Origin: Phyto melanocephala
Taxonomy: Eukaryota > Arthropoda > Insecta > Diptera > Rhinophoridae
Length of the DNA stretch: 64,000 nt
Assembly: GCA_941918925.1 (NCBI GenBank)
Contig: OW799234.1
Span: 121,575,895 to 121,639,894 of the forward strand
Direction of reading: 5' to 3'
Below, piece after piece: positions 12,165 through 23,019 of the stretch (the first letter of the stretch is position 1; the number at the start of each line of letters is the position of its first letter). The position numbers and the translations under genes are program-made. Under the pieces are notes generated by a model that saw only the letters and a program-made list of their open reading frames with translations, was not told the DNA's origin and did not search any database.

Positions 12165-13796
12165 TTTTTATACCCGCCAACAAAAAATGGTATGTATATA
12201 TTCTTAATCGGGGTTTTATTTGATGACGATCTATCTATGTCCGTCCGTCTGTCCGTCTGTTAAAAGCACGGTAGAGGTCCCATCGAAAAAGCTAGTGGGC
12301 TCAAATTTTGCCAGAATATGTCTTACACAAGGTTTGTTTGGAATAGAAAATTGGCTAAATCGGAATATAAGGAAGAAAGTTATAGCTCGTAATGCAAGAG
12401 TAGGTCGAAAGAACCGTGTCCTTCCAACATCGAATAAAATGGAGTTGTGTCCACCAGCATCAACGTAGAGTCATGAAACTCCAAATATAAACTACTTGAG
12501 CAAAAACAATATATCTACCCAAAAATTGCCTAAATGCATGCATTAGGAAGGGAGTTAGAGATAAAAATGTATTAAAATTAATACCGCGCAGTGTATTTTT
12601 CAGTAGGTTCAAAATTCTAAGCCTTATAAGAGTGACAAAATTAGATCTACGATTCTGAAAATTTGCAGGAATTGCTTTTTGGTCAAACGCCTTCTTCTGA
12701 CGGAGAATTAATGTGACACGCGCACCTCCCATACAACGTTTTCTCTCAAATTCTTATAATTTCTCTATAAATCGAATAATAGAGGACTTTATTGAAATGT
12801 CTAAGTTGTATTTATTAGCATAAATAACTTCGACACACCTACTATAACGCCCACTTTTCACATTATCTACTGTTAATGAAATTTAAATTTATAAAACCGA
12901 CAAAATTAGAGGTATGATGAAAAAATTTGCTACGGAAATCCTTCTAGTCAATTTTATTGTTATGCCCACATCCTATATAATACTTTATCTCAAATTCAGA
13001 TAATTTCTCAATGAATAAATATTTTGAAAGAATTAAGGACTATATTGAAATATCTAAGTTGTATTTATTAATAGAAATTTTATTCACACGCCTACTTTAA
13101 CGCCCACTTTCACTGAAACACTTAATTTACGAAAACATTTTACCAGCATATCGAAGTTATAAGGAGTGGTAAATTTTAAGGGCCGATGTTGATTTTGAAT
13201 AAAACACAAATTATTTAGGAAATTATTATCATTTCTTTTTGTAATGATAATATTTGCATAGTTCAATTATGTATGGAACAAAATATCGGCCAAATGGCCC
13301 CCGCGACCTCAACGGCACACCTCGATCCGATAGTCCAAATTTTCAATAACATTGTTGATGCTCAATTGTTTGGCACGATGATGAGTCGAAGTTGACTGTT
13401 TTTTTGCCACACTATCGCGATAAATAGCAATGCTTCTCATATAATGAATTAAGAAGGCATTCATAGATGTTCCAACATTTTATACAGACATGGGGCCGAA
13501 TTACGGCATTCGATATCGATCGAAATTTTACTCGAACGACCGAGTACGCTGTGCTTTAGGTATAGAAATTCTAATAAGAGTTTTCAAATTTTGATTAGGT
13601 CAAGTGCCGTAATTTGGCCTCTGTTTTGAATTTAAAATTTAACCACCCTCTACAAAGAAAGTGATACATATTTAATTATAAAGAGATTATTCTATAGCGA
13701 TTAACAAAATAATAATTATTGTCCTTTAAATGTGCACAAAATTGGTGGTGGGTATAAAAGATTCGGCACAGCCGAATATAGTGCTCTTACTTGTTT
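12165..13796 (+). mobile_element. INE-1-like repeat, type A, second copy
   Basis: Left end tttttatacccgccaac. A deletion removes part of the usual first 100 bases, joining directly to tatatattcttaatcgggg. Then come GTCCGTCTGTCCGTCTG (12239-12259), the agctagtgggctcaaatttt block and several cacgcccact-type blocks. The right end has ggtggtgggtataaaag, a hairpin attcggcacagccgaat (13760-13776) and the terminal ctcttacttgttt. The subterminal motifs tatacccgcca and ggtgggtata are inverted to one another, as in Helentron-type INE-1 elements. It is interrupted by a TA-flanked insertion at 13162-13650. The apparent open frames (12220-12468 and 12460-12732) are repeat sequence. Confidence 0.85.
13162..13650 (-). 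mobile_element. mariner-type non-autonomous element inside the INE-1 copy
   Basis: This 489-bp insert has TA on both sides (13160-13161 and 13651-13652) and inverted ends (aggagtggtaaattttaag and aaaatttaaccaccctc). The minus strand of about 13475-13265 encodes a decayed mariner transposase C-terminus: VIENLDYRI and, after a stop, RGGHLADI, comparable to the family's W-x-x-R...RGGH-x-x-x-I ending. A second, longer copy sits at the same INE-1 position in 51466-52061, and the INE-1 copy at 60062-60981 lacks it. The catalytic domain is absent, so it cannot move on its own. Confidence 0.8.
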
Positions 13797-13908
13797 ATTT
13801 TTGAAGAATTAAAAAAATAATTAATTTTATTAAGGAGAAAATTTTTGTAATAAATATCAAAATTACTAGATTTATTATAATAAAAAAACAAAATTACAAC
13901 ATTAAAAC

Positions 13909-13926
13909 ATGTTGTTGAGCACCACA
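13909..13926 (+). repeat. 18-bp direct repeat A, upstream copy
   Basis: The sequence atgttgttgagcaccaca occurs here and again at 14581-14598, on either side of the sideroflexin fragment. It may be a target-site duplication of a retrocopy insertion. A second 18-bp pair (14472 and 15219) interlocks with it, so a tandem duplication is an alternative. Confidence 0.75.
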
Positions 13927-14000
13927 TTACATTACATTTTAGGGCACCTTTTTGATTTAAGATTTCAAATTAAATATACATAATTTATTTTTATAACTTT

Positions 14001-14453
14001 AATCTTTTAATTGGCCGTTTGGTTCCATTGGCGGCTGTAGCTGCAGCCAATTGCATTAATGTGCCCATTATGCGTTTACAAGAACTGAAAAGTGGTGTCA
14101 TCTTATTGGATGAACAAAATAATGAAATGGATATATCGAAGAAAGCAGCAACTGGGGGTATTGCAGCTGTAGTGGCAAGTAGAATTGCTATGACCACGCT
14201 TGGCATAGTTTTAACCCCTCTACTGATTAACAAATTGGAAAAGGGTGGTTTTCTAAAGCGTTTCCCTAAAGCTCGTGCCCCTATTCAAACTTTGTTTTGT
14301 GGTTTTGTTTTAATCTTTGCCACACCCTTGAGCTGTGCATTCTTTAGCCAACGAGCTGTCATTAATGTTAAGAGCTTAGAACCTGAAGTACAAGAATCCA
14401 TTCAAAAGAAGAATCCCGAACTTAAGCAAGTTTGGTATAATAAGGGCTTGTAA
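14001..14453 (+). pseudogene. sideroflexin C-terminal half, probable 5'-truncated retrocopy
   Basis: The frame encodes about 150 residues matching the C-terminal half of sideroflexins (SFXN1/3-type mitochondrial inner-membrane serine transporters of one-carbon metabolism). Visible landmarks are LIGRLVPLAAVAAANCINVP, the LKRFPKARAPIQT segment, a hydrophobic segment with ATPLSCAFF, and the family's closing NKGL at the stop. Full-length family members have about 320 residues. The N-terminal half with the HPDT motif is missing, and no in-frame ATG precedes the homology (a stop lies at 13971 and the first ATG is at 14070). No AG acceptor sits just before the homology, so it does not look like an exon. 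The uninterrupted frame suggests a young or constrained copy. A-rich sequence and an 18-bp direct repeat follow at 14550-14598, as expected for a reverse-transcribed insertion. A misassembled or 5'-incomplete real gene remains possible. Confidence 0.85.
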
Positions 14454-14471
14454 ATTTCCTTTGACAGTCAC

Positions 14472-14489
14472 ACTGTTTAACGTAATATT
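14472..14489 (+). repeat. 18-bp direct repeat B, first copy
   Basis: actgtttaacgtaatatt lies just past the sideroflexin stop codon and recurs at 15219-15236. It interlocks with repeat A in the order A-B-A-B. Confidence 0.7.
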
Positions 14490-14580
14490 ACGCCAGCCAT
14501 ATAATTAAATTAAATGCAAGAGCTTATAAATCTTATAAAGTACAAACAAACATATGAAAAACAAAGTACAAAATTAAGAT

Positions 14581-14598
14581 ATGTTGTTGAGCACCACA
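14581..14598 (+). repeat. 18-bp direct repeat A, downstream copy
   Basis: Exact second copy of atgttgttgagcaccaca, preceded by an A-rich stretch (14540-14578). Confidence 0.75.
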
Positions 14599-14756
14599 CG
14601 ATCAACTTAAAGTACTTGATTAGTAGAACGCACCTAACTATTTAAAAATTCAAAATCAAAGATTAAGTGGAAAACAATAAGGAAACATGACATATAACAT
14701 TAAATTTGAAATCTAAGCTGCACTACAATGTATTCCCTATAATTATATACAAATTG

Positions 14757-14810
14757 GTAAAGGCTATTGTCAAATTCGGCACGATCGAATATAGCACTCT
14801 TACTTGTATT
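14757..14810 (+). mobile_element. INE-1-like right-end fragment
   Basis: aattcggcacgatcgaat forms a decayed hairpin and is followed by atagcactcttacttgtatt, the terminal motif of the INE-1-like family. Only the last 50 or so bases are recognisable. Confidence 0.65.
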
Positions 14811-16060
14811 TTATTTCATTACCCATGTATGTATCTTTTTAACTTGTACATGTTAAAATAAAAAATCATTTAACAGGGAAAAGAATCGCTAAAAACAAAG
14901 TGATATTTCATGCTATCATAGCTTGATTTTGTTGCATCTACTTATAAATAGTTTATGTTATGGCACGTAACATTTTAAAGTTATTTGTTATTTTAAAATC
15001 CTTTTAACACATTGTTATTGCTACACAGATTATATCATACTATGTTTTCAATCATATTATTTTTAATATCAATCATATAAAAGCTTTCCCGAAAAACCAA
15101 ATTTCCAAATTTTACTTGATTTTTGCGATGAAATAAATATTAAAAAAAAGATTTCTTTAATATGTTTGTGATAACTAAATATTGTTACAGGGAATATAAT
15201 ATGATCGCCGTGGTTCAAACTGTTTAACGTAATATTTGAACTAAAATTTCATAAAGAGGCAAATAGTTTGTTTTATCTAAATATGTAAAATATTTTTTTT
15301 ATAATTTTAACATTGACTACACCATTTCCAATTTTAATTCTAAAATTTCCATTTATATTTCAGATGCATATTTTTTAATTTTTATTACAGAAATTTCTAA
15401 TTATATTTTGAGAAAAATTAATTTAATTTTTAATTTTAATTGAATTTAATTTTAGCGATTTCCATATATTTTACAGAAGTTTCTTATTGATTTTAAGAAA
15501 TTTCGCTTTAACTATATATTCAGGCTTTTGTAATTGTATTTTAGAATTTTCTGTATTTGAAAACGATCCGAACAATTTTTTCTATTCTAATAATTTTGGC
15601 ATAAATTCAGATAAAATTGTTAATGCATGTAAATTTTTCGAAGTTTTGAAAGCAATTTTTTTTATACCCCACTTTCTGTTGTGTCCGTATGTGCATTTAT
15701 TTCTTTAAAACGCTTAAGTACCATTTTTCAATTCGCTACAATTTGCTTTTTTTTTCTATTATCTGTTAGAAATGAGATATAATCATGCAATAAAACATAT
15801 ACTTTATGTTAAAAAATGTACCCAGGTTGTTTCTTAAATTTCATCCAGCAGTTTTAAAGCTAATCAAGTTGAGCTACGAAAACAGAAAGACAGATGGACA
15901 AAACAAAAACTTTAATTCTAAAAAGTTCAGTTTTATTTTCTGAATTATTAAATATATAAGCTATCATCGAAATTACTTAAAAATTTACAATATTGATCTG
16001 GGTATCAATTCTCGTTCTATGAAACTATAAAATGAAAAGTTTTTGTGTGCACCACCATAC
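14811..16060. other. AT-rich stretch, nothing recognised except repeat B
   Basis: Contains the second copy of the 18-bp repeat B at 15219-15236. The open frame at 15487-15708 has no known motif. A ttttttataccccact string at 15659 and gacagatggacaaaac at 15890 hint at a very old INE-1 remnant, not firm enough to call. Confidence 0.4.
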
Positions 16061-16062
16061 TA

Positions 16063-16329
16063 GGGTGATCGATTCGGTTTTACAACCGGTGAAAAACCCG
16101 AATTTTTAATCTTTCAGCTGGCGGTTTTTCTAAATGTTAATTTTTCGAATGTCGAATACACCGGTTTTTTTACTCACATAAACCGATAAGAATAAATTAT
16201 ATTTTATGTATTCGACCGGTTAACCGGTTTTTTCTAAAGTCTTAAAAAAGCAACCGGTTTTTTTTTAAATTTTAAATTTCAAACTATTTTAAACCCGGTT
16301 TCTTAAAAATGTCGTATAATCGATCACCC
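16063..16329. mobile_element. TA-flanked MITE with gggtgatcgat inverted ends
   Basis: The 267-bp element has termini gggtgatcgattcgg and ataatcgatcaccc, flanked by TA on both sides (16061-16062 and 16330-16331), consistent with a Tc1/mariner-type target. The interior repeats accggtttt-like motifs about seven times in both orientations. Non-coding. Confidence 0.8.
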
Positions 16330-16331
16330 TA

Positions 16332-17189
16332 CACCATACCCCTTGGTATTCAAAAACTAAATCATTTCACAGTTTCACAGAACTAGAATTGAGCCCCTGA
16401 TGTTATTAATGTAAAAATATATTATGATGTGCCGCCATCTGTTTTTTTCCTAAGAAGAATAACATATTAGTGTTTTGTACTGCAGACTCATCGTATTATG
16501 TGTTGCTAAACATTTGTCATTTTTATAGCTGGAGTTTAGAACACGTTCATGCAAGAATGGCCGCCCTTTGTTGGCAGTAGCAAGCTGAAACGTCAGGGCG
16601 CTCTTCATTTATATTTGGCTGGAATTGTCCGGAGGCGGGTTATAGCCTTCTCACTAAAAATATTATTAAAATTCTTTGCCTGGGCTGGGATTTAAGCGTA
16701 TGGTACTTAAAGTTTTCAAGTTTTGCGCTACACAATGCAACCAACATAGTTTCACTACATAGATTTTGAATTCAATAATTTTGTATATGTCAAATATCAT
16801 CACGGCACTAGAAAACTTAGACCATATTTTTGTATCCACAGTATTGAAGCCGTACGCAGCATTACAAAACTAAAGTTATTCACGTGTTTAACATAGAGAG
16901 TAAGATGTAATTGTAAGAAACAAAGTCTGTTTTATATCTTTATTACTGAAAGGGTACAGCATTTTGTGTTAGCAGGGTTGTCGTGGTGCATAATATTCAG
17001 AAAAGTCGTAATTTCTGACGGGTAGATAAGAGTCAATTTCAATTTTTTAACTTCTCTAAGCGATATTCAACAAAGTCGCATTCCAGTTATATGTATTCCT
17101 TAAAGGCCGAATTAGTTTGTACGTTCTGTGCTGTTATGAATCAGCTATTATGTTTCTGTTCAATTGAAAATCTGTATGTGTGGTTTGTT
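16332..17189. other. no feature recognised
   Basis: The slightly GC-richer part at 16540-16660 (ccgccctttgttggcag, ccggaggcgggttatag) is not a motif I know and contains no useful open frame. Confidence 0.4.
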
Positions 17190-17410
17190 GATGCTTGGGT
17201 TTCCCGGTGGACTAGTCAGTATTGTGCTGGTCTGCTAGTTTGGGGGTTGCAGGTTCGATATCCGAGAGACTCTGGACTAGTCTGCTCTATTATCTTTCTC
17301 TTCTAATTATTCTATTCATATTGAGCGCACAACATGCCATTTGGGCACACGTGTATACCTGTCGTGGGTTTGGGCTTTTAGTGTCCCACCTTTTCAACCT
17401 AACCTAACCT
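17190..17410 (+). repeat. tRNA-derived SINE-like element
   Basis: tggactagtcag resembles a pol III A box. ggttcgatatcc, about 45 bases downstream, resembles the tRNA B box. The downstream part (tatacctgtcgtgggttt, then gcttttagtgtcccacc) recurs in diverged form at 39296-39347, showing it is dispersed. The segment is too imperfect to fold as a tRNA gene. Confidence 0.5.
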
Positions 17411-18373
17411 GGTTGATACTTTTTCGTTCTGTTCTATTGCGACAAATCTGTAAACAATAGAATTCAACGTTAAGTGACGGCCATTGAAATAGAAGCAGCT
17501 GTTATTAAGGTGCCTTTATTTTAAAGGTGGATGCAATAGAGAGACTCTCCTTGCTTATAAATGATATCTGACACTACAGATTTCTTTTTTAATACTTGTA
17601 TACACTTTGACTAGAAAAAATAAAAAAAAAGCTTGTTCTTGTAAGATTACCTTGTAAAGTAGTTTTTACAGAAGAAGTAACTACGAAAGTTAAACAACAG
17701 AATGACACGTCACAGAACGACAACGGAAAGTAAAGACTACTGAAGCCTGAAGTTTTATTTCGGAAATTGTCCAAGTTAGCTACTTATGAAAATAACAGTT
17801 TTAATAATTTAATTACTTAATAGTTCTGTCTTTTCCTGCCGTATATGAACATCTGATGTATGTACTTGTCAGTATCTTGTATAGTAAACTATATTGTTAT
17901 ACAAAAAGTCAACATTTAGTTTGGCTTACCAAATAATAACAAAGCAACAGCAAGAACAACAAAAACAACAACAACAATATCAAACAACATTCTAACTAAC
18001 AAACTTAAATAATGCATGGTTTGGATGTACAAAAAAAAGTACATAATCGGAAACTACCAAACAATTGCCAATATGTTGCACATCCAAAAGACATGGCAAT
18101 TTGTTGCAAAAGAAAAAAAAAATACATACACACACATACACACACGCTATACTGGCTAAATATTGTAAAAAAAGAAAATGGTGCAACTTGTTTAAAAAAA
18201 ATATTTAAACAAACTGGCCATTAATGGTTAGGATATTGGCTGTGCTATTACTTAAGTAAAGATATAAACTAAAAGGACTACTTTTTTGTTAAATAAATAA
18301 CTTTTGCTACGTATTATATTTAAATGTTTAAAATTAAGCGAAATTAAATGTATTTATTTAATATCACGAAAAA
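17411..18373. other. no feature recognised
   Basis: AT-rich with simple-sequence patches (aacaacaacaac near 17960, an AC-rich microsatellite at 18125-18147). Open frames here are not supported. Confidence 0.45.
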
Positions 18374-19011
18374 TCTATTTATATAAAAATCAATGTGTGT
18401 TTGTATGTTTGTTTGTGCTTTATAGACGGTTAAACGGCTCGACCGATTTCCTTGAAATTTTCACAGAATCTTTCTGTATGTCCGGAAGGAACTATAGGCT
18501 ATACTTTGGTTTGAAATTGTAAGTGGGCGGGGTGCCACGCCCTATTAAAGAATAAGTATTAAATATAATATATCACGAAAGTTAATGCAGCTAGAGTCTT
18601 CAAATTAATTACGGTAAACTTTGACATACATTTGGGTAAAAAATGGGCGTACTTGCAATAGTAGGCGTGGCCACATGAATTAAATACTAAAATTCGTTCG
18701 TTTTGGAAAACGATATCGATTAGAGAAGTAAAATTTTGCAAAAGCAACTTTGACACACAAATGAACATTTAGGCAAGAAATGGGTGCATTATCAATAGTG
18801 GGCGTGGCACCTACCATATGAATTATATACTAAAATTCGTATATTTGGAAAATGATATCGATTAGAGCAGTAAAATCTTACAAAAGCAACTTTGATATTC
18901 AAATAAACATTTATGGAAAAAATGGGTGCATTAACAATAGTGGGCGTGTCACCTGCCATATGAATTAAATACTAAAATTTGGGGTGGCGAAGCACACCGC
19001 GTATTAGCTAG
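18374..19011 (+). mobile_element. non-autonomous Helitron
   Basis: It begins TC (tctatttatataaaaatcaa) after A and ends tattagctag before T, the exact A|TC...CTAG|T boundary of Helitrons. A short GC hairpin (ggtg...cacc) precedes the end at about 18983-18999. The body has cccgcccac-type blocks (gtgggcggggtgccacgcc) and an internal tandem array of about three 135-bp units (roughly 18600-18965), each with aatgggcg/tgggtgca and gatatcgattagag. There is no helicase or Rep frame. Confidence 0.85.
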
Positions 19012-19447
19012 TGTTGAATAAATGTAAATAATCGTAGTGACTAGTAATTAGATTACTTTTTTTTTTTTTGGGTAAAGTAATGAATTAATTACCATTATTT
19101 TCAGTTTTGCAGGATTACGAATTGATTAGGATTACAACTAATCAAAACATATTAGGAACAATTTGTAATTACAACATTTAACCCAGATATGCCGACGGGG
19201 ATACTACTGCACCAATCTTCAGAGTTTTTTTAAATAGCTTTATTTTGACACATTATATAACAAAACTGAAGAGAGAATAAAAAAAATATATTTTTTAACT
19301 TGGATTTTGAGTCCGTACTACATGTAGTAGGCTCGGAACATATGGAAGCAGAAGACAGTATTTTCTTGTGATTTAATTCAAGTCTTTTATTATTTAGAAA
19401 GTAAAAGTAAAATAAATAAAGAAAAGAACAAATTAAAAAAACAATTA

Positions 19448-20150
19448 TTAATTTATGTGGTACTCCACATTACACTTTACATGGAGATGCACATAACATT
19501 TAATGCAGCGTGTAGTAGTGGTCTTATTGTGGCAAATGATTACAACGTAGCTGTTAATATTTTCCATCAGCTTGACGTGTGTTCTCAGTTAGTAAGTGAT
19601 CTTTTCGATCAAATCTAATGTCGTAAGATGATCCTGATGGAAGCGTTCTTGCTTCGATTGCTTCTCATACGTAGATATTAGCAATGTGACAATATGCCGA
19701 CAAAAAGATAAATGGTCAATTTTACCTCCCATTTGTCTATGCAGTTGCCACGCATTGTGCTCTGCAAGATCAATGAGGTGTTCATATATATTGGGAAATA
19801 CCTTTTTTCACTTCGAATGGATACACGATACAAGTGACAATTCAAGAGGTGTAGGTAAAATTTCCTGTTCACATGCTGTAACAATAGGCTCCGTTTCTTC
19901 CAGATCTTGCTTTATCCATTTGATTGACGACTTAATACATTTACGTTTCTTGACCTGCAATGTCATCCTCACTATCCGAATCAGTAGAATTTTTAAAAAG
20001 CTCAGCCTCAGCATTCAATAATAGGGGTGGTAAGCTTTTAAAATTCACTTCATGTTCTTCTCCAGAATCTTTATCTGTGACGTAGTTGTTCGCACCTTGA
20101 GTGGTCACAATTGAGATGTAGATAAAATTGTTGTAGAACTTAAACACGTA
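19448..20150 (-). pseudogene. piggyBac-type transposase remnant with catalytic core deleted
   Basis: On the minus strand an acidic N-terminal piece (STDSDSEDDIAGQE) leads, after a frameshift near 19965, to KKRKCIKSSIKW and TPLELSLV, which resembles the start of the piggyBac transposase domain. A stop follows. The frame resumes with the family's C-terminal part: HLIDLAEHNAWQLHRQMGGK, then LSFCRHIV. The end is a cysteine-rich tail, C-H-N-K...R-C-I-K-C...C, like the piggyBac zinc-binding domain. The central region with the DDD catalytic residues is absent, so no active enzyme can be made. A ttaaccc at 19178-19184 is a plausible element end (piggyBac targets TTAA). The other end is not secure; gggttattaa at 20456-20465 is a weak candidate. 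Confidence 0.75.
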
Positions 20151-20465
20151 GATCATCGGCAACGTCTAAACATTGCTGTTAAACTTCAACAATTGGACAG
20201 AAATGAAAATCTAATTATGAATAATGACGCTTATTTTTACTTGAAAAGCTTCGCTGGTATGTGCTGTAATCATAAACAGAGAGCGGTATTGCTTTATAAT
20301 AGAAAAATTTTTACGTTTACCAGAATAGAGCCACTGCTCACACTACCAGAGACACACTATTAAGTCAAATTTTTGGCGAGCAAATAATTTTCAATTTGGA
20401 AAAAAAATTAAATAGTGCTTTTTCCAGATTTCTCTTCATGCGACTATTTTTTTTTGGGTTATTAA

Positions 20466-22201
20466 AAAAAGCGAGTACATGTGAGAAAGCCAAAGACAAT
20501 TCTTGAACTCAAGGTATACTTTGTTTCAAACATACATTTCGGTAGATGTTATAGGAGATGCTCCACAACGAGCCTCTAATTGCAAAGCTGAAAACGAGGC
20601 CATTTTAGTGACAGTATTTTCTATACTCAATGTAGAAAAAATTTCCACTTTGCACACTTTATAATCAGAGAAAAATATATAAAAACAAAAGACTTATAAA
20701 TTTTTAAACTTTATGATGATTTGTGTTCCCCCCTGTAGAATATAAGATCTGAAATAGTTTTTATAATAAAAATATATAATATTTTATATAAAACGAATAC
20801 ACAACATTCGTATCGTATGAATATCATATCATCTACTGCATCAAAAAGGATTTCTTTAAGTCTCGGATATCTTTCGAATTTTATTTTTTTATGTCACTAA
20901 AATCAATGAAAATTCTATGCTTCTAATTTTTTAAATTAATATACCGATAAGAGAGTGTTCATGATGAAATCGTAGCTGATTTATAAAATGCTGATATTGG
21001 AATAAATTACTAGAATTTTTAAAATATAATTTCAAAATGTTTTAGAACAGTAATACTGAAATCGAACGTAGGCCAGAATAAATGATTACCATTAAATTAT
21101 TGCTTTAATGTTAATGCAAGTAGTTAAACCTCGATCTAATACAACATAGCCATATTCAGATAATTATATTCGAAATATTTGCCAGATAATCGGCGTTAAA
21201 AATTATTTTAATTTTTTGTTAAGTGTGTTGAATAGATTTGTATTGGAAAACACTAGATAATATTTACAGAATCGTTGTATAAAATAGTGAAGAAAAAAAA
21301 CACAGCTTAAGAACTCATTTTGCGATTGCTTTTGTCATCTAAAGACTTGTTTAATATCAAATTTCATAAATTGTTTAACTCTTAACTAAATATGTAGTTG
21401 CCAGACTCACAAATTTGTTAAAACTGTTTAAAGAAAAAAGTACTCAAATTAAGTCCTTAATTTAAGTGTAGACCAGAAAAGAATGTTAGTTCAATACCTC
21501 AAGTCAAACTTCAAGATTTTTTAACACAACAGACATTCAAGTTCAATAAACACATTCAGCATGTAAATGTCCTTATTCGCACACATACCAGCCAGAAAGA
21601 ATAAACTGACAAACAAACGGTAATGAAAAACAAAAATACACTGACCCAAGGAAACAACAGTAAAAAGTTTGACTATAAACTGACACTTGTATGCTGGCCA
21701 GTACCGGCAGCAAACAAACTAATTCATTTTCAATTAAAATCGTATCAATTTTGAAGGAAGGGATTTGTTTTTTAACATTTTTTTTAATGTTTTTTCAACA
21801 CCAAATGTTTGGTTTTAGAGGTTTTTGTTTATCGATTTCTTTTTTTTTCTCAAGCACAAGATTTCTAACCAACAGCTGTGGTTACAACAAAAAATATATG
21901 TGTGTGGAAACGGAAAAGAATGAAAAAAAGGATATAAATCAATAGATGAAAAAATAAAAAAAGGATATAATTTTTCTTTTTTGTTAAGGGTTAAAAAATA
22001 AATATATAAATAAATACCAAAAAAAAGCAAACAGCCAAGAGACCAAAGACAAAAGGTTAGTTTGAAAAACACTCAAGGGAAAAAATTCATTAAATTCCTA
22101 CAAGCAGCTGAAATGAAAACAAATTTATTGGAAAATAAACAAAATACCACAAATTTATTTAATAATGAGTCTTTTTTTCTACAATTTGTTTTTTATTCTA
22201 G
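20466..22201. other. AT-rich stretch before the first recognised DIP exon, likely intron
   Basis: It ends with a pyrimidine-rich tract and the acceptor ttttattctag at 22191-22201. I looked for an upstream Ig-domain exon and did not find one. Open frames at 21691-22325 overlap the exon in wrong frames or lack motifs. Confidence 0.5.
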
Positions 22202-22321
22202 TTCATCCTTTGGTACAAGTTCCAAATCAATTGGTGGGTGCGCCCGTCCTGACAGATGTCACTTTAATTTGCAATGTGGAAGCATCACCAAAAGCCATCA
22301 ATTATTGGCAAAGAGAAAATG
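22202..22321 (+). CDS. DIP-family Ig protein, exon encoding first half of Ig domain 3
   Basis: This exon encodes HPLVQVPNQLVGAPV and then DVTLICNVEASPKAINYW, ending REN. That is the opening of the third Ig domain of Dpr-interacting proteins (DIPs), neuronal adhesion receptors that pair with Dpr proteins to specify synaptic partners. The domain's first disulfide Cys (TLIC) and core Trp (NYW) are present. The acceptor is ttttattctag and the donor is GTAAGT at 22322. The exon enters and leaves in phase 1: its first two bases finish a codon begun upstream, and its last base starts the Gly codon completed at 26521. Ig domains 1 and 2 and the signal peptide must come from exons not found in the window. 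The paralogue (D. melanogaster has about a dozen DIPs) cannot be fixed from this part, so no symbol is given. Confidence 0.92.
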
Positions 22322-23019
22322 GTAAGTTAGATGTTCTCCTCCATTGTCTTTATTCATCACTTTTGTTTTAATGATCGACTTGGTTGCGAATGTGTCTGTG
22401 TGTACATGTGACATCGTTCATTTGTATGGGAGTTTTTTTTCGGTTCAAATTTTTCATTTTGTAATTTTTTTCATTTAAACATAAAGAGTGAGAGAAAGAG
22501 AGTGTTAACAAAAAAACAATTTTTCATTTTTTATACAATTTGTCTTTATTAACTTCGTGCTTAGTGGTTTTAAATGTTTTTCCAATTTTTTTGCAAGTTT
22601 TTCTTTGTGATATTTTTGTAGTCCAACACGATATAAATGAAGTAAACGAAGAATCAAACAGACAACATATTACAGTTTTGAGAATTACATCATGTTTAAT
22701 GTCATGTTTGTCCCCTCGTTTAGTTTTTTTAAGGTGTTGACAAAACTAAGAATATATGACATTTTTAATGAACGTGACACAAATGTGTTTAAAAAAAATT
22801 TAAGTCTTGCTTTAGAAATAATATAAAATATATTGCGACGACCGAAGAAGAACGGAATTCTTAAATTTTTAAATACAAACACATCATAATACATAATCTT
22901 TATTTATCAATCCTTTTAAAACTTTTTGTTAAACTGTTTCATTAAAATGTATTCTAAAGTTCAACGCAAGCCCAGTACGCAGTCAACAGGAAAATTTTAA
23001 ATAAAATCATGCCATTTTC

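Noticed and set aside
12220..12732. Open frames on both strands near 12.2-12.7 kb
   Set aside because: Translation of the GTCCGTCTG tract and body of an INE-1-like element.
17205..17265. Possible tRNA gene
   Set aside because: B-box-like motif is present but the cloverleaf arms do not pair well; a SINE head is more likely.
22062..22371. Plus-strand open frames overlapping the first DIP exon and extending upstream of the acceptor
   Set aside because: Only the part after the acceptor at 22201 and before the GTAAGT donor matches the Ig family; the rest is intron.
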